DNA of 64,000 nucleotides from Hydrogenophaga sp. (GCF_011772445.1 NZ_WVZN01000021.1:1-64000), one strand, 5' to 3'; positions 46,240 to 58,750 are shown, counted from the first letter of the stretch. Notes: generated by a model from the letters alone, not told the origin. Made by a program: numbers and translations.

Positions 46240-46254
46240 TGGCATGCCGCTTGC
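46240..46254 (+). promoter_or_regulatory. Sigma-54 promoter for the CBS-domain gene
   Basis: TGGCATGCCGCTTGC: full TGGCA-N-G-N4-TTGC, including the first T. Twelve bp from the opposite-strand promoter; the ATG is 54 bp downstream. Confidence 0.82.
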
Positions 46255-46307
46255 CCACCAAAGCCACATCTCCCACAGCCACACCATTGATGGAAAGGAA
46301 CCTGAAC

Positions 46308-46799
46308 ATGAACCAAGTCAGCGAAGTCATGACCCGCGGGGTGCGGACCCTGTCTCCCGGCGACAACCTGCGCCTGGCCGCCCAGGCGATGGAGGAAATG
46401 GCCATTGGATCGGTCCCCGTGTGCGACGGCCAGCGGCTGCTCGGCATGGTGACGGACCGCGATCTGGTGGTGCGGGGCGTGGCCCAGGGCCTGGCCCCCG
46501 AACGCGCCACCCTGCGCGAGGTGATGAGTCCCGAGGTGAAGTGGTGCTACGAGGACCAGTCCATCGAAGAAGCGGCGCAGATGATGTGCGATGCGCAGAT
46601 CCGCCGCCTGCCGGTGGTGGACCACGACAAGCGCCTGGTCGGCCTCCTGTCGCTGGGCGACGTGGCGGTCAAGACCAGCCCCGAGGAAGCGGCCCGGGCC
46701 TTGCAGGACATTTCGCAGCCCGCGCAGCCGGATCGGGCGGGCCTGAGTCAGGCCAGTGGCGCCGCCGGCGGGGGCGCGGATCGCAGCACCCGGCGCTGA
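46308..46799 (+). CDS. CBS-pair domain protein
   Basis: A 163-residue protein made of two CBS domains (about 1-60 and 70-130): MNQVSEVMTRGVRTLSPGD, then EVMSPEVKWCYEDQSIEEAA, each with the GxxPV-type sheet (IGSVPVCD, IRRLPVVD). CBS pairs bind adenosyl nucleotides and act as energy or redox sensors. A Gly/Ala/Arg tail follows. The ATG at 46308 has an AAGGAA ribosome site; an upstream ATG at 46290 is in frame. It has the best sigma-54 promoter of the island and is its right edge. Confidence 0.9.
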   Translation: MNQVSEVMTRGVRTLSPGDNLRLAAQAMEEMAIGSVPVCDGQRLLGMVTDRDLVVRGVAQGLAPERATLREVMSPEVKWCYEDQSIEEAAQMMCDAQIRRLPVVDHDKRLVGLLSLGDVAVKTSPEEAARALQDISQPAQPDRAGLSQASGAAGGGADRSTRR

Positions 46800-46999
46800 G
46801 CAGTGCCAAGCGGCCTCGAGCGCTTCGGGGCCGCCTGCGCGGGGCGGCGGGGGCGACGGACGGAATTTGAGCGGCTTTGCGTGCGCTGCTTGACGCTTGG
46901 CCTGTCCGGCAGGGCCTCACAATAGTCCCTGGCGGTATCCACCGCCCGGCCAACCGGCGGTGTCCCGGACGGCATCGGGGGTGGGGCGCGCTCGCTAGA

Positions 47000-47365
47000 A
47001 TGAATTTCATGGCTTCGCAGATCCCCAAGAAACCGGAAACCCCAGCGGCCCCGCCCGCCACGGGCAGCGACGACGCGGTCGTCCTGGAACGGCGCACGCA
47101 GCGCGTTCAACCGCCCCAGATGTACCAGGTGGTGCTGCTCAATGACGATTTCACCCCGATGGAATTCGTCGTGCAGGTCATCCAGGAGTACTTCAGCAAG
47201 GACCGCGAGACGGCCACCCAGATCATGTTGAAGATTCACCTGGAGGGAAAAGGGGTTTGCGGCGTCTATTCACGCGATGTCGCAAGCACCAAGGTGGACC
47301 AGGTGCTGCAGGCCGCCCGCTCGGCGGGTCACCCCTTGCAATGCGTGAGCGAACCTGTTGAATAA
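47000..47365 (+). CDS. clpS: ATP-dependent Clp protease adaptor ClpS
   Basis: A 121-residue N-end-rule adaptor that delivers substrates to ClpAP. The core [18 protein letters not shown] and the [20 protein letters not shown] end are the ClpS family pattern. The start is either 47000 or 47009 (MASQIPKKP), neither with a clear ribosome site. clpA follows 81 bp downstream. Confidence 0.97.
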   Translation: MNFMASQIPKKPETPAAPPATGSDDAVVLERRTQRVQPPQMYQVVLLNDDFTPMEFVVQVIQEYFSKDRETATQIMLKIHLEGKGVCGVYSRDVASTKVDQVLQAARSAGHPLQCVSEPVE

Positions 47366-47446
47366 GCGTTCAAGCTCCTCATCTAGACCCTACATTCGTC
47401 TCAGGACGCGCTTTTCCCGATACTCCCCAGCCAAAGGACGTGCCAC

Positions 47447-49783
<2,337 letters not shown>

Positions 49784-49809
49784 AGCCCGCCGGTCCCTGG
49801 CCCTGCAAG

Positions 49810-49838
49810 ATGCCCCGCCCTGAGCGGGGCATTTTTTT
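49810..49838 (+). terminator. Rho-independent terminator after clpA
   Basis: ATGCCCCGC (49810-49818) pairs with GCGGGGCAT (49824-49832), followed by seven T residues. Confidence 0.93.
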
Positions 49839-49842
49839 GGGT

Positions 49843-50844
49843 TCAGCCGCCCGGCCGCGCTGGCGACGCCCGATCGGAGGCGTCCGGGTCGAAGGCATGG
49901 CGGAAGGCCAGCAGGAACTCGTCCACCCGTTGTCGGGGCAAGCGGTCGATGCCGGCGGCGGTGGCACGCCCGCCGCCGCCGAAGGCCAGGCAGAGGAGGT
50001 CGGCGCCGCGTGGCCGATGGGCGGGCGCGCGCACGGTCACCACGAAGGCCTCGGGGCCGGCGGCTCGCAGCACCGCGCAGGCCTGTTCGGGCTCGCGCTC
50101 GGCGCAGCGGTAGGCCAGGCTGCCCTGCACGCGCCGCGCCCACGCTTCATTGGGCAGCTCGTAGACCGCGCCCGCCGGCAGGCGCCAGCGTGGAGACAGC
50201 GCGTCGGCGCGGGCCAGGTCCTCGCGCTGGCGCACGATCAGGGCGTCGGCCACGCGTTCTAGCCGCCAGAAGGCCAGCGGGTCGGCGTAGGGCCGCATCA
50301 GGGCGTGCAGCGCGGCTGGCGCGATCAGGACGTCGGCCCGCGTGTCGCCGTAGGCGTTGTGGTTGATCGCCTCGCCCAGCGTGCGCAGCGCGTCCAGGCG
50401 CGCTTCGTCCAGGCCGGCGGCGTGGCCCAGCGCACGTGCGCTGGCCAGCATGCCGTCGCCGAAAGCACCGGTGACGGCCCAGGCCGTGTGCGGGCCGCCC
50501 AGGTGACGGTGCACGATGAGGCTGGTGCAGCGCGTGGGCGCGGCCTCGATCTCCAGCATCAGGGCCGGATGGCGCGGCAGCGGTTCGGGGCCGGCGTGGT
50601 GGTGGTCGAAGTACTCCACGCTGACGCCGCGCGCCAAGAGCGCCTCCAGGGCTTCCCGGTTGCGTGCCAGCGAGATGTCCAGCACCGTCAGCGTGTCGCC
50701 GGGCTGGGCGTCGACGCGTTCGAGCAGGGCGATGTCGCGCTTGAGGCCCGTGACCTGGCGAGCCTCGCGCGGGTGGACCAGGCGCAGCTGCTGCAGCGCG
50801 CACAGGCCGTCGGCGTCGCCGTTGAAGACGTCCCAGTGGCTCAT
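49843..50844 (-). CDS. DHH-family phosphoesterase
   Basis: A 333-residue protein of the DHH superfamily of metal-dependent phosphoesterases. The N-terminal MSHWDVFNGDADGLCAL carries the D-x-D metal motif. The name-giving motif is YFDHHHAG, and the C-terminal CLAFGGGGRATAAGIDRL resembles the DHHA1 GGGH region with an altered end. Relatives cleave short RNA or phosphate anhydrides. It ends convergently with clpA and begins 4 bp after the stop of the Pat-like gene. Confidence 0.85.
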   Translation of the reverse strand: MSHWDVFNGDADGLCALQQLRLVHPREARQVTGLKRDIALLERVDAQPGDTLTVLDISLARNREALEALLARGVSVEYFDHHHAGPEPLPRHPALMLEIEAAPTRCTSLIVHRHLGGPHTAWAVTGAFGDGMLASARALGHAAGLDEARLDALRTLGEAINHNAYGDTRADVLIAPAALHALMRPYADPLAFWRLERVADALIVRQREDLARADALSPRWRLPAGAVYELPNEAWARRVQGSLAYRCAEREPEQACAVLRAAGPEAFVVTVRAPAHRPRGADLLCLAFGGGGRATAAGIDRLPRQRVDEFLLAFRHAFDPDASDRASPARPGG

Positions 50845-50848
50845 GTCC

Positions 50849-53539
50849 TTATCGGCCCGTCTCGGCGGCCATCGGCGCAGGCGCCCAGGCCAGCGGCAGG
50901 CGCAGCTCCAGCGTGCCGTCGGGGCAGCGGCGCATGCCGAAGCCGGTGGCGCGCGCGAGGTTGACCATGCCGTGGTTGCCTTCCAGGCACCAGCCCATCA
51001 GCTCGCGCGTGCCGCGCGCGCGCAGGTGCTCGATCAGCCGGTCCAGCAGGGCGCGTCCCAGCCCGCGCCCTTGCCAGGGCTGTGCCACCTGAACCGCGAA
51101 TTCGGCGACTTCGTTGTCGGGGTCGCACACGGCGCGCGCCTCGCCGCACAGCAGGTCCCCGGCCAAGGCAACGAAGGCCATCTCGCGCTCGTAGTCGATC
51201 TGGCAGTAGCGCGCCAGCTCGCTGCTCGGCACTTCGCGGCGCGTGAAGAAGAAGCGCAGCCGCAGGTCCTCGGGCGAGCACTGGGCGTAAAACCGCTGCA
51301 GCCGCTCGCCGTCTTCCGGACGGATGGGGCGCAGGCACATCGGCTCGCCGCCGACGTCCTGCACCCGCTCCAGACCGGAGGGGTACGGCCGCAGCGCCAG
51401 GTGCGCCCCATCGCGCGTCGGCTCAGCCGCGCGCACGCGAACGCGTGCGTCCAGCGCGATCGCGCCGTGCGCGTCCACCAGCAGCGGGTTGATGTCGAGT
51501 TCGGCGACGTGGGCGAGGTCGCTGGCGAGCTGGCTCAGGCGCAGCAGCACGTCCACGATGGCGTCCTGCTTGGCGGGCGGGCGCGAGCGGTAGCCGCGCA
51601 GCAGGCCCGCCACGCGCGTGCGCTGCACCAGATCGCGGGCGAGCACGGCGTTGAGCGGCGGCAGCGCGATCGCGCGGTCGGCGCGCACCTCCACCGCCGT
51701 GCCGCCTTCGCCGAACAGCAGCACCGGGCCAAACACCGGGTCGCTGGCAATGCCCGCGATGGTTTCCACCGCCAGGGGCCAGTCGGCCATGGCCTGCACG
51801 GTGAAGCCGTTCAGGCGGGCGCCGGGCTTGGCGCGTGCAATCCGCTCCTGCATGTGCTGCGCTTCGGCCCGCAGCTGGGCGGCGTCGGCCAGGTTCAGTG
51901 CCACGCCGCCCACGTCCGATTTGTGCAGGACGTCGGGCGACACGATCTTGAGCGCCACCGGGTAGCCGATGCGTTCGGCCGCCGCCAGCGCGCCTGGCAC
52001 GTCGCCCACGCGTTCGGTGGCCACGCAGGGAATGCCGTAGGCCAGCAGCAATTGCTTGGCCTGGCCTTCGTCGAGCCACTCGCTGCCTTGGGCCAGGGCC
52101 GCCTCGACCAGGGCGCGCGCGCCTTCCCGGTCAGGAAAGTGCAGCTCGGGTCTCGACTCGGGCAACTGCAGCAACGCGGCCTGTGCCGCGTGGTGGTCGC
52201 GCAGCTGCTGCCAGGCGGCGGTGGCGCGCTCGGGGGTGTCGTAACAGGCAATGCCTTGCGCGCCGAACAGCTCGCGCGCGGCCTGCACGCGCGGGCCGCC
52301 GAGCCAGCAGGCCAGCACCGGCTTGTCGGATTCGCGCAGCAGAGGCAGGCTGGCCTGCGCGATCTCCGTGGCCGATGCGATGGCCGTGGGCGCGTGCATG
52401 AACAGGATGCCATCCACCTCGCTCGCGTCGATCAGCGCGCGCAGGGCGTCGAGGTAGCGTTCGGGCGGTGCGTCCCCGATGACGTCCACCGGGTTGTCGT
52501 GCGACCAGTTGGCGGGCAGGCAGGCGTCCAGCCGCGCCAGGGTGCGCGAAGACAAGGCCGCGAGTTGACCGCCGTCCAGCGTGTCGGCGGCGAGCACGCC
52601 CGCGCCGCCGCCATTGGTGAGCACGGCCAGCCGCGGGCCAGCCCCATGGCGCACGCGCGAGAGCGTCTGCGCGGCGTCGAACAGCGCCTCCAGCGTATCG
52701 ACGCGCAGCATGCCGGCGCGCCGCACGGCGGCGTCGAACACGGCGTCGGAGCCGGCCAGTGCGCCGGTGTGCGAGGCCGCGGCCCGCGCGCCGTCGGGCC
52801 GGCGGCCGGACTTGACCAGCACCACCGGCTTGTTGCGCGCCGCGGCGCGCGCGGCCGACATGAACTTGCGCGCGTGTGTCACGGATTCCATGTACAGCAG
52901 GATGGCGCGGGTGTGCGGGTCGCTGCCGAGGTAGTCGAGCAGGTCGCCGAAGTCCACGTCGGCGCCATCGCCCAGCGAGATGAAGTGCGAGAAACCGATG
53001 CCACGCGCCCGGGCCCAGTCGAGCATGGCCGTGGCGAGTGCGCCCGATTGCGTGACGAAGGCGAGCTCGCCCGGCAGGGCCTGGCCCGGCGCGAAGCTGG
53101 CGTTGAGCGCCTGCCCCGGCACCAGTGCGCCGATGCAGTTGGGCCCGAGGATGCGCAGCAGGTGCGGGCGTGCCGCGTCGAGCATGGCCTGCTCCAGGCT
53201 GCGGCCGTCCGGGGCCTGGCCGTCGCGCAGGCCGGCGGTGAGCACGATGGCCGCGCGCGTGCCCCTGCGGCCGAGCTGGGCCACGAGTTCGGGCACGCTG
53301 TCGGCCGGCGTGCAGATGACGGCCAGGTCGGGCGCGGCGGGCAGTTCGTCCACGCTGGAGAACACGGGCTGGCCGTCGAGCTCGAAGGGCCGGTGGTTCA
53401 CCGCCCACAGCGGCCCCGCGAAACCGGCTTCGCGCAGGTTGCGCCAGACCAGCGCGCCCACGGCGTTGGCGCGCCGCGAGACGCCGATGACGGCCACCGA
53501 GCGCGGCTGAAACAGGGTGTCGAGATGCCGAATGCTCAC
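50849..53539 (-). CDS. Acetate-CoA ligase (ADP-forming)/GNAT fusion, Pat-like
   Basis: An 896-residue fusion: CoA-binding domain (about 1-130), succinyl-CoA ligase-like domain (about 150-470, with the conserved His in SHTGALAGSD), ATP-grasp domain (about 490-700), and a C-terminal GNAT acetyltransferase (about 725-890, acetyl-CoA loop QPWQGRGLGRALLD). The layout and length match the Pat/PatZ protein acetyltransferases, which acetylate Lys on acetyl-CoA synthetase and other proteins. Whether the ligase part is active cannot be told here. The DHH gene follows on the same strand. Confidence 0.93.
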   Translation of the reverse strand: MSIRHLDTLFQPRSVAVIGVSRRANAVGALVWRNLREAGFAGPLWAVNHRPFELDGQPVFSSVDELPAAPDLAVICTPADSVPELVAQLGRRGTRAAIVLTAGLRDGQAPDGRSLEQAMLDAARPHLLRILGPNCIGALVPGQALNASFAPGQALPGELAFVTQSGALATAMLDWARARGIGFSHFISLGDGADVDFGDLLDYLGSDPHTRAILLYMESVTHARKFMSAARAAARNKPVVLVKSGRRPDGARAAASHTGALAGSDAVFDAAVRRAGMLRVDTLEALFDAAQTLSRVRHGAGPRLAVLTNGGGAGVLAADTLDGGQLAALSSRTLARLDACLPANWSHDNPVDVIGDAPPERYLDALRALIDASEVDGILFMHAPTAIASATEIAQASLPLLRESDKPVLACWLGGPRVQAARELFGAQGIACYDTPERATAAWQQLRDHHAAQAALLQLPESRPELHFPDREGARALVEAALAQGSEWLDEGQAKQLLLAYGIPCVATERVGDVPGALAAAERIGYPVALKIVSPDVLHKSDVGGVALNLADAAQLRAEAQHMQERIARAKPGARLNGFTVQAMADWPLAVETIAGIASDPVFGPVLLFGEGGTAVEVRADRAIALPPLNAVLARDLVQRTRVAGLLRGYRSRPPAKQDAIVDVLLRLSQLASDLAHVAELDINPLLVDAHGAIALDARVRVRAAEPTRDGAHLALRPYPSGLERVQDVGGEPMCLRPIRPEDGERLQRFYAQCSPEDLRLRFFFTRREVPSSELARYCQIDYEREMAFVALAGDLLCGEARAVCDPDNEVAEFAVQVAQPWQGRGLGRALLDRLIEHLRARGTRELMGWCLEGNHGMVNLARATGFGMRRCPDGTLELRLPLAWAPAPMAAETGR

Positions 53540-53668
53540 GGGACTACCTCCGTGCTGCGTACCGCGTGGCTGAGCGCCTGGGGAGCGGCGAGGCAGCGCA
53601 TGCCCGCATGATGAACCGCGATGCGCGGGCGGGCTTGCGCCAGGTCAAAGGTGCGGCCGACGGAACGT

Positions 53669-53696
53669 CTTGACGTGAGCCATGGCTCGCGTCAAG
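53669..53696. other. 28-bp palindrome in the gap before the DksA/TraR gene
   Basis: CTTGACGTGAGCCAT is followed directly by ATGGCTCGCGTCAAG overlapping at the centre; the two arms match except at one pair. It has no U-run. It lies in a 230-bp gap between divergent genes and looks like an operator for a dimeric regulator. The rest of the gap holds no gene; a second, shorter palindrome (CATCACCCGGTGATG) is at 53738-53752. Confidence 0.55.
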
Positions 53697-53769
53697 GTAG
53701 CGGCCATCGCGCAAGCCAACACTCCGTGGCAACTGCACATCACCCGGTGATGACATCAAGGAGGCACCC

Positions 53770-54129
53770 ATGGCTGAACGCGAATACGCAGACCCGGGCG
53801 CGCGCGATCACTTGCGCGCCGTGCTCAGCGAGCGCCGCGAGCGCTTGATGAACTTCTTGCGGCGGGGCGCGCTGCCGATCGGGCTGAGCGACGACATCGT
53901 CGAAGAGGTGGACCACCTCGACAGCGCGCTGGCACGCCTGGACGCCCCGGGCGCCAGCGCCTGTGCGCGTTGCGGTGAACCGATTTCCCTGACGCGCAGA
54001 ACCCTGGTGCCCGACACGGGGCTGTGCACCGCTTGCGCCCTGGTGGCCGAGGGCCTGGCGCCGGGCCGCGACCGACGGGACGGCCCGAGTTCGACCTGGG
54101 ACGCCGAGTTCCTGCCCGAGATCGGTTAG
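53770..54129 (+). CDS. DksA/TraR-family zinc-finger protein
   Basis: A 119-residue protein with an N-terminal helical hairpin and a C4 zinc finger (Cys65, Cys68, Cys86, Cys89: CARCGE ... LCTAC). TraR/DksA proteins bind the RNA polymerase secondary channel. The coiled-coil tip does not show the DxxDxA of DksA clearly, so regulatory activity is uncertain. It has an AAGGAGG ribosome site. It faces the HerA-like gene convergently, with the palindrome at 53669-53696 in its leader. Confidence 0.82.
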   Translation: MAEREYADPGARDHLRAVLSERRERLMNFLRRGALPIGLSDDIVEEVDHLDSALARLDAPGASACARCGEPISLTRRTLVPDTGLCTACALVAEGLAPGRDRRDGPSSTWDAEFLPEIG

Positions 54130-54147
54130 GGCCTCGGCGCCGGGCGT

Positions 54148-55689
54148 TCAGCGCTTGCCACCGAGCAGCCCGCCCAGCACGCCGCGCAGAATCTGCCGGC
54201 CCAGGCCGCTGGCCACGGTGCGGGCGGCCGTCTTGGCCATGGTCTGCACCAGGCCGTCGTACTGGCCGCCGCGCGGGCCGGTGCGGCCGAACAGCACCTC
54301 GTTGATCACGCTCTTTTCCTCGGCGGGCGCGCCTTTGGGCGAGCCGGGGATGCGCGGTGTTTTGGCGCCGGGCTTGCCGTCGGCGGCGGCCTCTGCGGCT
54401 TCCTCGACACGCGCCCCCGCGTGCGCGCGGAACATCTCGTAAGCGCTCTCGCGGTCCACGGTCTTTTCGTAGGTGCCCGCCACCAGCGAGCCCTGGGTCA
54501 GCGCGCGCCGCTGCTCGGGCGTGATGGGGCCGATCTGGCTGCCCGGCGGCACCACGTAGGCGCGCTCGGTCTCGCAGGGGCGGCCCTTGGGGTCCAGGAA
54601 GCTCACCAGGGCCTCGCCCACCGCGAGCTCGGTGATGGCGGCCTCGATGTCGAGCCCCGCTTTCGGGCGCATGGTCTGCGCGGTGGACTTCACCGCCTTC
54701 TGGTCGCGCGGCGTGAAGGCGCGCAGCGCGTGCTGCACGCGGTTGCCGAGCTGGCCGAGCACGCTGTCGGGGATGTCCAGCGGGTTCTGGGTCACGAAGT
54801 ACACGCCCACGCCCTTGGAGCGCACCAGGCGCACCACGAGTTCGATGCGCTCGACCAGCACCTTGGGCGCCTCGTCGAACAGCAGGTGCGCCTCGTCGAA
54901 GAAGAACACCAGCCTGGGCTTGTCGGGGTCGCCGACCTCGGGCAGGTTCTCGAACAGCTCGGAGAGCAGCCACAGCAGGAAGGTCGCGTACAGGCGCGGT
55001 GCGTTGAGCAGCTTGTCCGCGGCCAGGATGTTGATGACGCCCTTGCCGTCCACTGTCTGCATGAAGTCGGCGATGTCGAGCATGGGCTCGCCGAAGAACT
55101 TGTCGCCGCCCTGCGATTCGACCTGCATGAGCCCGCGCTGGATGGCGCCGATGGACGCCGCGCTGATGTTGCCGTATTCGGTGGTGAACTGTTTGGCGTT
55201 GTCGCCCACGTGCTGCAGCATGGCCCGCAGGTCCTTCATGTCGAGCAGCAGCAGGCCGTTGTCGTCGGCGATCTTGAAGATCAGGTTGAGCACGCCGGTC
55301 TGCGTGTCGTTCAGGTTGAGCATGCGCGCCAGCAGCAGCGGGCCCATGTCGCTGACGGTGGCGCGCACGGGGTGGCCTTGCTCGCCGAACACGTCCCACA
55401 GGGTGGTGGGGCATTCGGTGGGCTGGGGCAGATCGATGCCGCGTTCGGCCAGGACGGCGGCCATCTTCTCGCCGATCTTCCCGGTCTGGCTGATGCCGCT
55501 GAGATCGCCCTTCACGTCGGCCATGAACACCGGCACGCCGATGCGCGAGAAGCCTTCGGCCAGGACCTGCAGGGTCACGGTCTTGCCGGTGCCGGTGGCC
55601 CCGGTGATGAGGCCGTGGCGGTTGGCCAGGCCAGGCAGCACCTGGCAAGTGGTCTGGGCGTTCTTGGCGATCAGCAGGGGTTCGGCCAT
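54148..55689 (-). CDS. HerA-like ATPase (DUF853)
   Basis: A 513-residue P-loop ATPase of the HerA/DUF853 type. Walker A GATGTGKT is at 30-37 and Walker [13 protein letters not shown] is in the middle. The family segments [12 protein letters not shown] and [20 protein letters not shown] are present. The biochemical role is unknown; relatives are helicase-like. It is divergent from yebC. Confidence 0.93.
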   Translation of the reverse strand: MAEPLLIAKNAQTTCQVLPGLANRHGLITGATGTGKTVTLQVLAEGFSRIGVPVFMADVKGDLSGISQTGKIGEKMAAVLAERGIDLPQPTECPTTLWDVFGEQGHPVRATVSDMGPLLLARMLNLNDTQTGVLNLIFKIADDNGLLLLDMKDLRAMLQHVGDNAKQFTTEYGNISAASIGAIQRGLMQVESQGGDKFFGEPMLDIADFMQTVDGKGVINILAADKLLNAPRLYATFLLWLLSELFENLPEVGDPDKPRLVFFFDEAHLLFDEAPKVLVERIELVVRLVRSKGVGVYFVTQNPLDIPDSVLGQLGNRVQHALRAFTPRDQKAVKSTAQTMRPKAGLDIEAAITELAVGEALVSFLDPKGRPCETERAYVVPPGSQIGPITPEQRRALTQGSLVAGTYEKTVDRESAYEMFRAHAGARVEEAAEAAADGKPGAKTPRIPGSPKGAPAEEKSVINEVLFGRTGPRGGQYDGLVQTMAKTAARTVASGLGRQILRGVLGGLLGGKR

Positions 55690-55785
55690 GGTCGGGTCCT
55701 GGTGGGTTGGGCGGGCGAGTTCGGGCGCGATCGTAAAATCGCGGGCTCATTAGATCAAAGCCAGCAGGCATTTCGAGGACTTCCC

Positions 55786-56511
55786 ATGGCCGGACACAGC
55801 AAGTGGGCGAACATCAAGCACCGCAAGGGGCGCCAGGACGAGAAGCGGGGGAAGATCTGGACCCGCGTGATCCGTGAGATCACGGTGGCCGCGCGCAGCG
55901 GCGGCGGCGACCCCGCCATGAACCCGCGCCTTCGCCTGGCGATCGAGAAGGCCAAGGCGGCCAACATGCCGGCCGACCGCATCAAGTACAACGTGGACAA
56001 GGCCTCCGGCACGCTGGAAGGCCTGTCGCTGGAGGAAATCCGCTACGAGGGTTACGGCATCGGTGGCGCGGCGGTCATCCTGGACACCATGACCGACAAC
56101 CGCGTGCGCACCGTGGCCGAGGTGCGCCACGCCTTCAGCAAATTCGGCGGCAACCTGGGCACCGAAGGCTCGGTGGCCTTCCAGTTCAAGCACTGCGGCC
56201 AGCTCATCTTCGCGCCCGGTACGTCGGAAGACACGGTGATGGAAGTGGCGCTGGAGGCCGGCGCCGAGGACGTCATCACCGACGACGATGGCGCCATCGA
56301 GGTGCTGACCCCGCCGGCCGACTTCGAGGCCGTGAAGGACGCGCTGGAAGCCAAGGGCCTGAAGGCCGAGTTCGCCGAAGTGACCATGCGCGCGGAGAAC
56401 ACCATCGCCCTGAGCGGCGAGGACGGCGCCCGCATGCAGAAGCTGCTGGACGTGCTTGAAGACCTGGACGACGTGCAGAACGTCTTCCACAACGCTGAAA
56501 TCTCGGAATGA
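55786..56511 (+). CDS. yebC: YebC/PmpR-family transcriptional regulator
   Basis: A 241-residue protein that opens [20 protein letters not shown], the family signature. Homologues act as DNA-binding regulators or help ribosomes at polyproline stretches. Its stop overlaps the purD ATG (ATGA), so the two are coupled. Confidence 0.96.
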   Translation: MAGHSKWANIKHRKGRQDEKRGKIWTRVIREITVAARSGGGDPAMNPRLRLAIEKAKAANMPADRIKYNVDKASGTLEGLSLEEIRYEGYGIGGAAVILDTMTDNRVRTVAEVRHAFSKFGGNLGTEGSVAFQFKHCGQLIFAPGTSEDTVMEVALEAGAEDVITDDDGAIEVLTPPADFEAVKDALEAKGLKAEFAEVTMRAENTIALSGEDGARMQKLLDVLEDLDDVQNVFHNAEISE

Positions 56512-57782
56512 AGGTTCTTGTCATCGGCGGCGGTGGCCGCGAACACGCCCTGGCCTGGCGCCTGAAGCAGTCGGAGGGCGTGAGCGAGGTCTTCGTGGCC
56601 CCGGGCAACGCCGGCACGGCGCGCGATCCGCAGCTCAGCAACCTGCCCATCACCGACAAGGTGGCCCTGCGCGAATGGGTGCAGGCGAATGGCGTCGGGC
56701 TCACCGTGGTGGGCCCCGAGGCGCCGCTGGCGGCCGGCGTGGTCGACGAGTTCCGCGCCCACGGCCTGGCCATCTTCGGCCCCACGCAGAAGGCGGCGCA
56801 ACTGGAAAGCTCCAAGGCCTTCAGCAAGGCCTTCATGCAGCGCCACGGCATTCCCACGGCCGAGTACCAGGCCTTCACCGACCCGGTGAAAGCCCACGCC
56901 TACGTGGACGCCAAGGGCGCGCCCATCGTCGTCAAGGCCGACGGCCTGGCGGCCGGCAAGGGCGTGGTGGTGGCCATGACGGCGGCCGAGGCGCACGAGG
57001 CCATCGACTTCATGCTGCTGGACAACAAACTGGGCGTGGCGCACAACGAGGGCGGCGCGCGCGTCGTCATCGAGGAGTTCCTGCAGGGCGAGGAGGCCAG
57101 CTTCATCGTGCTGTGCGACGGCGAGCACGCCCTGGCCCTGGCCACCAGCCAGGACCACAAGCGCCTGAAGGACGCCGACCAGGGCCCCAACACGGGCGGC
57201 ATGGGCGCGTATTCGCCCGCGCCGGTGGTCACGCCCGCGGTGCACCAGCGCGCCATGGACGAGGTGATCCTGCCCACGCTGCGCGGCATGAAGGCCGACG
57301 GCATTCCGTACACCGGCTTCCTCTACGCGGGCCTCATGATCACGCCCGATGGCGCGGTCAAGACGCTGGAATTCAACTGCCGCATGGGCGACCCCGAGAC
57401 CCAGCCCATCATGATGCGCCTGCGCAGCAACCTCGCGCAGGTGCTGCTCGCGGCCACGCGCGGCGAGCTCGACCGCGTGCAACTCGACTGGGACCCGCGC
57501 GTGGCCCTGGGCGTGGTGATGGCCGCGGCCGGCTACCCGTTCGATCCGCGCAAGGGCGACGCCATCACCGGCCTGCCGGCCGACGAGGCCGAGCGCATGG
57601 TGTTCCACGCGGGCACGGTGGCGGACGGCGAGGCCGTGCGCGTCTCGGGCGGGCGCGTGCTGTGCGTGACCGCGCTGGCCGATTCGGTGGCGCAGGCGCA
57701 GCGCCGCGCCTACGAGGTGGTCGACCGCATCGCCTTCGACGGCATGCAGTGCCGCCGCGACATCGGCTTTCGCGCGCTGTGA
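56508..57782 (+). CDS. purD: Phosphoribosylamine-glycine ligase
   Basis: A 424-residue ATP-grasp enzyme of purine synthesis that makes GAR. It opens [19 protein letters not shown], has [15 protein letters not shown] and the signature [14 protein letters not shown]. Coupled to yebC upstream and followed by hemF 47 bp downstream. Confidence 0.98.
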   Translation: MKVLVIGGGGREHALAWRLKQSEGVSEVFVAPGNAGTARDPQLSNLPITDKVALREWVQANGVGLTVVGPEAPLAAGVVDEFRAHGLAIFGPTQKAAQLESSKAFSKAFMQRHGIPTAEYQAFTDPVKAHAYVDAKGAPIVVKADGLAAGKGVVVAMTAAEAHEAIDFMLLDNKLGVAHNEGGARVVIEEFLQGEEASFIVLCDGEHALALATSQDHKRLKDADQGPNTGGMGAYSPAPVVTPAVHQRAMDEVILPTLRGMKADGIPYTGFLYAGLMITPDGAVKTLEFNCRMGDPETQPIMMRLRSNLAQVLLAATRGELDRVQLDWDPRVALGVVMAAAGYPFDPRKGDAITGLPADEAERMVFHAGTVADGEAVRVSGGRVLCVTALADSVAQAQRRAYEVVDRIAFDGMQCRRDIGFRAL

Positions 57783-57829
57783 TCGTTGCGCCCGATGCCG
57801 GCGGGCCCGAAGCCTGCTAGGGTCTGAGC

Positions 57830-58750
57830 ATGGCCCTTGACAACCCGATCGCGAACGTCCGCGAGTACCTCATCGATCTGCAGGAGCGGATCACGTCCAC
57901 CGTGGCGATGGTCGATGGCGGCCACTTCGTGGTCGACCGCTGGAAGAAGCGCCCCGGCGAGAAGCTGCAGGGCACAGGCGTCACGCAGATCCTGGAAGAC
58001 GGCGCGGTGTTCGAGCGCGCGGGCTGCGGCTTCTCGCACGTGCGGGGGCCGCTGCTGCCGCCCTCGGCCACGCAGCACCGGCCGGAACTGGCCGGCGCGC
58101 CGTTCGAGGCCATGGGCGTGTCGCTCGTCTTCCACCCGCGCAACCCCTACGTGCCCACGGTGCACATGAACGTGCGCATGATCGCGGCCACGCCCAAGGG
58201 CAAGGCGCCGGTGTGCTGGTTCGGTGGCGGCATGGACCTCACGCCGTACTACGGCTTCGAGGACGACGCGAAGCACTTCCACCGCGCCTGCAAGGCCGCG
58301 CTCGACCCCTTCGGCGTCGACAAGTACCCGCGCTTCAAGCAGTGGTGTGACGAGTACTTCTACCTGAAGCACCGCGACGAGCAGCGTGGCGTGGGCGGCG
58401 TGTTCTTCGACGACTTCTCCGAACTCGGCTTCAATGGCAGCTTCGCCATGATGAGTTCGGTGGGCGACGCCTTCCTCGACGCCTACCTGCCCATCGTGGA
58501 CCGGCGCAAGAACACCCCCTACGGCGAGCGCGAGCGCAGCTTCCAGCTCTACCGCCGCGGCCGCTACGTCGAGTTCAACCTGGTCTACGACCGGGGCACG
58601 CTCTTCGGCCTGCAGTCGGGCGGGCGCACCGAATCCATCCTGCTGTCCATGCCGCCGCTGGTGAGCTGGGCCTACAACCGCCAGACGAAGAAGGGCACGC
58701 CCGAGGACCGGCTCTACCGTGATTTCCTGGTGCGCCGGGACTGGGTCTGA
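57830..58750 (+). CDS. hemF: Oxygen-dependent coproporphyrinogen III oxidase
   Basis: A 306-residue enzyme of haem synthesis that converts coproporphyrinogen III to protoporphyrinogen IX using oxygen. The [28 protein letters not shown] and [17 protein letters not shown] motifs are intact. Its stop overlaps the nadD ATG by one base (TGATGG). Confidence 0.98.
   Translation: MALDNPIANVREYLIDLQERITSTVAMVDGGHFVVDRWKKRPGEKLQGTGVTQILEDGAVFERAGCGFSHVRGPLLPPSATQHRPELAGAPFEAMGVSLVFHPRNPYVPTVHMNVRMIAATPKGKAPVCWFGGGMDLTPYYGFEDDAKHFHRACKAALDPFGVDKYPRFKQWCDEYFYLKHRDEQRGVGGVFFDDFSELGFNGSFAMMSSVGDAFLDAYLPIVDRRKNTPYGERERSFQLYRRGRYVEFNLVYDRGTLFGLQSGGRTESILLSMPPLVSWAYNRQTKKGTPEDRLYRDFLVRRDWV

Noticed and set aside
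17587..46799. Considered as a mobile genomic island (integrative element)
   Set aside because: No integrase, tRNA, attachment repeat or transposase at either edge, and base composition matches the flanks.
50516..53611. A 1,031-codon plus-strand open frame opposite the Pat-like gene
   Set aside because: Antisense shadow of a strongly conserved gene; such long frames are common in high-GC DNA.
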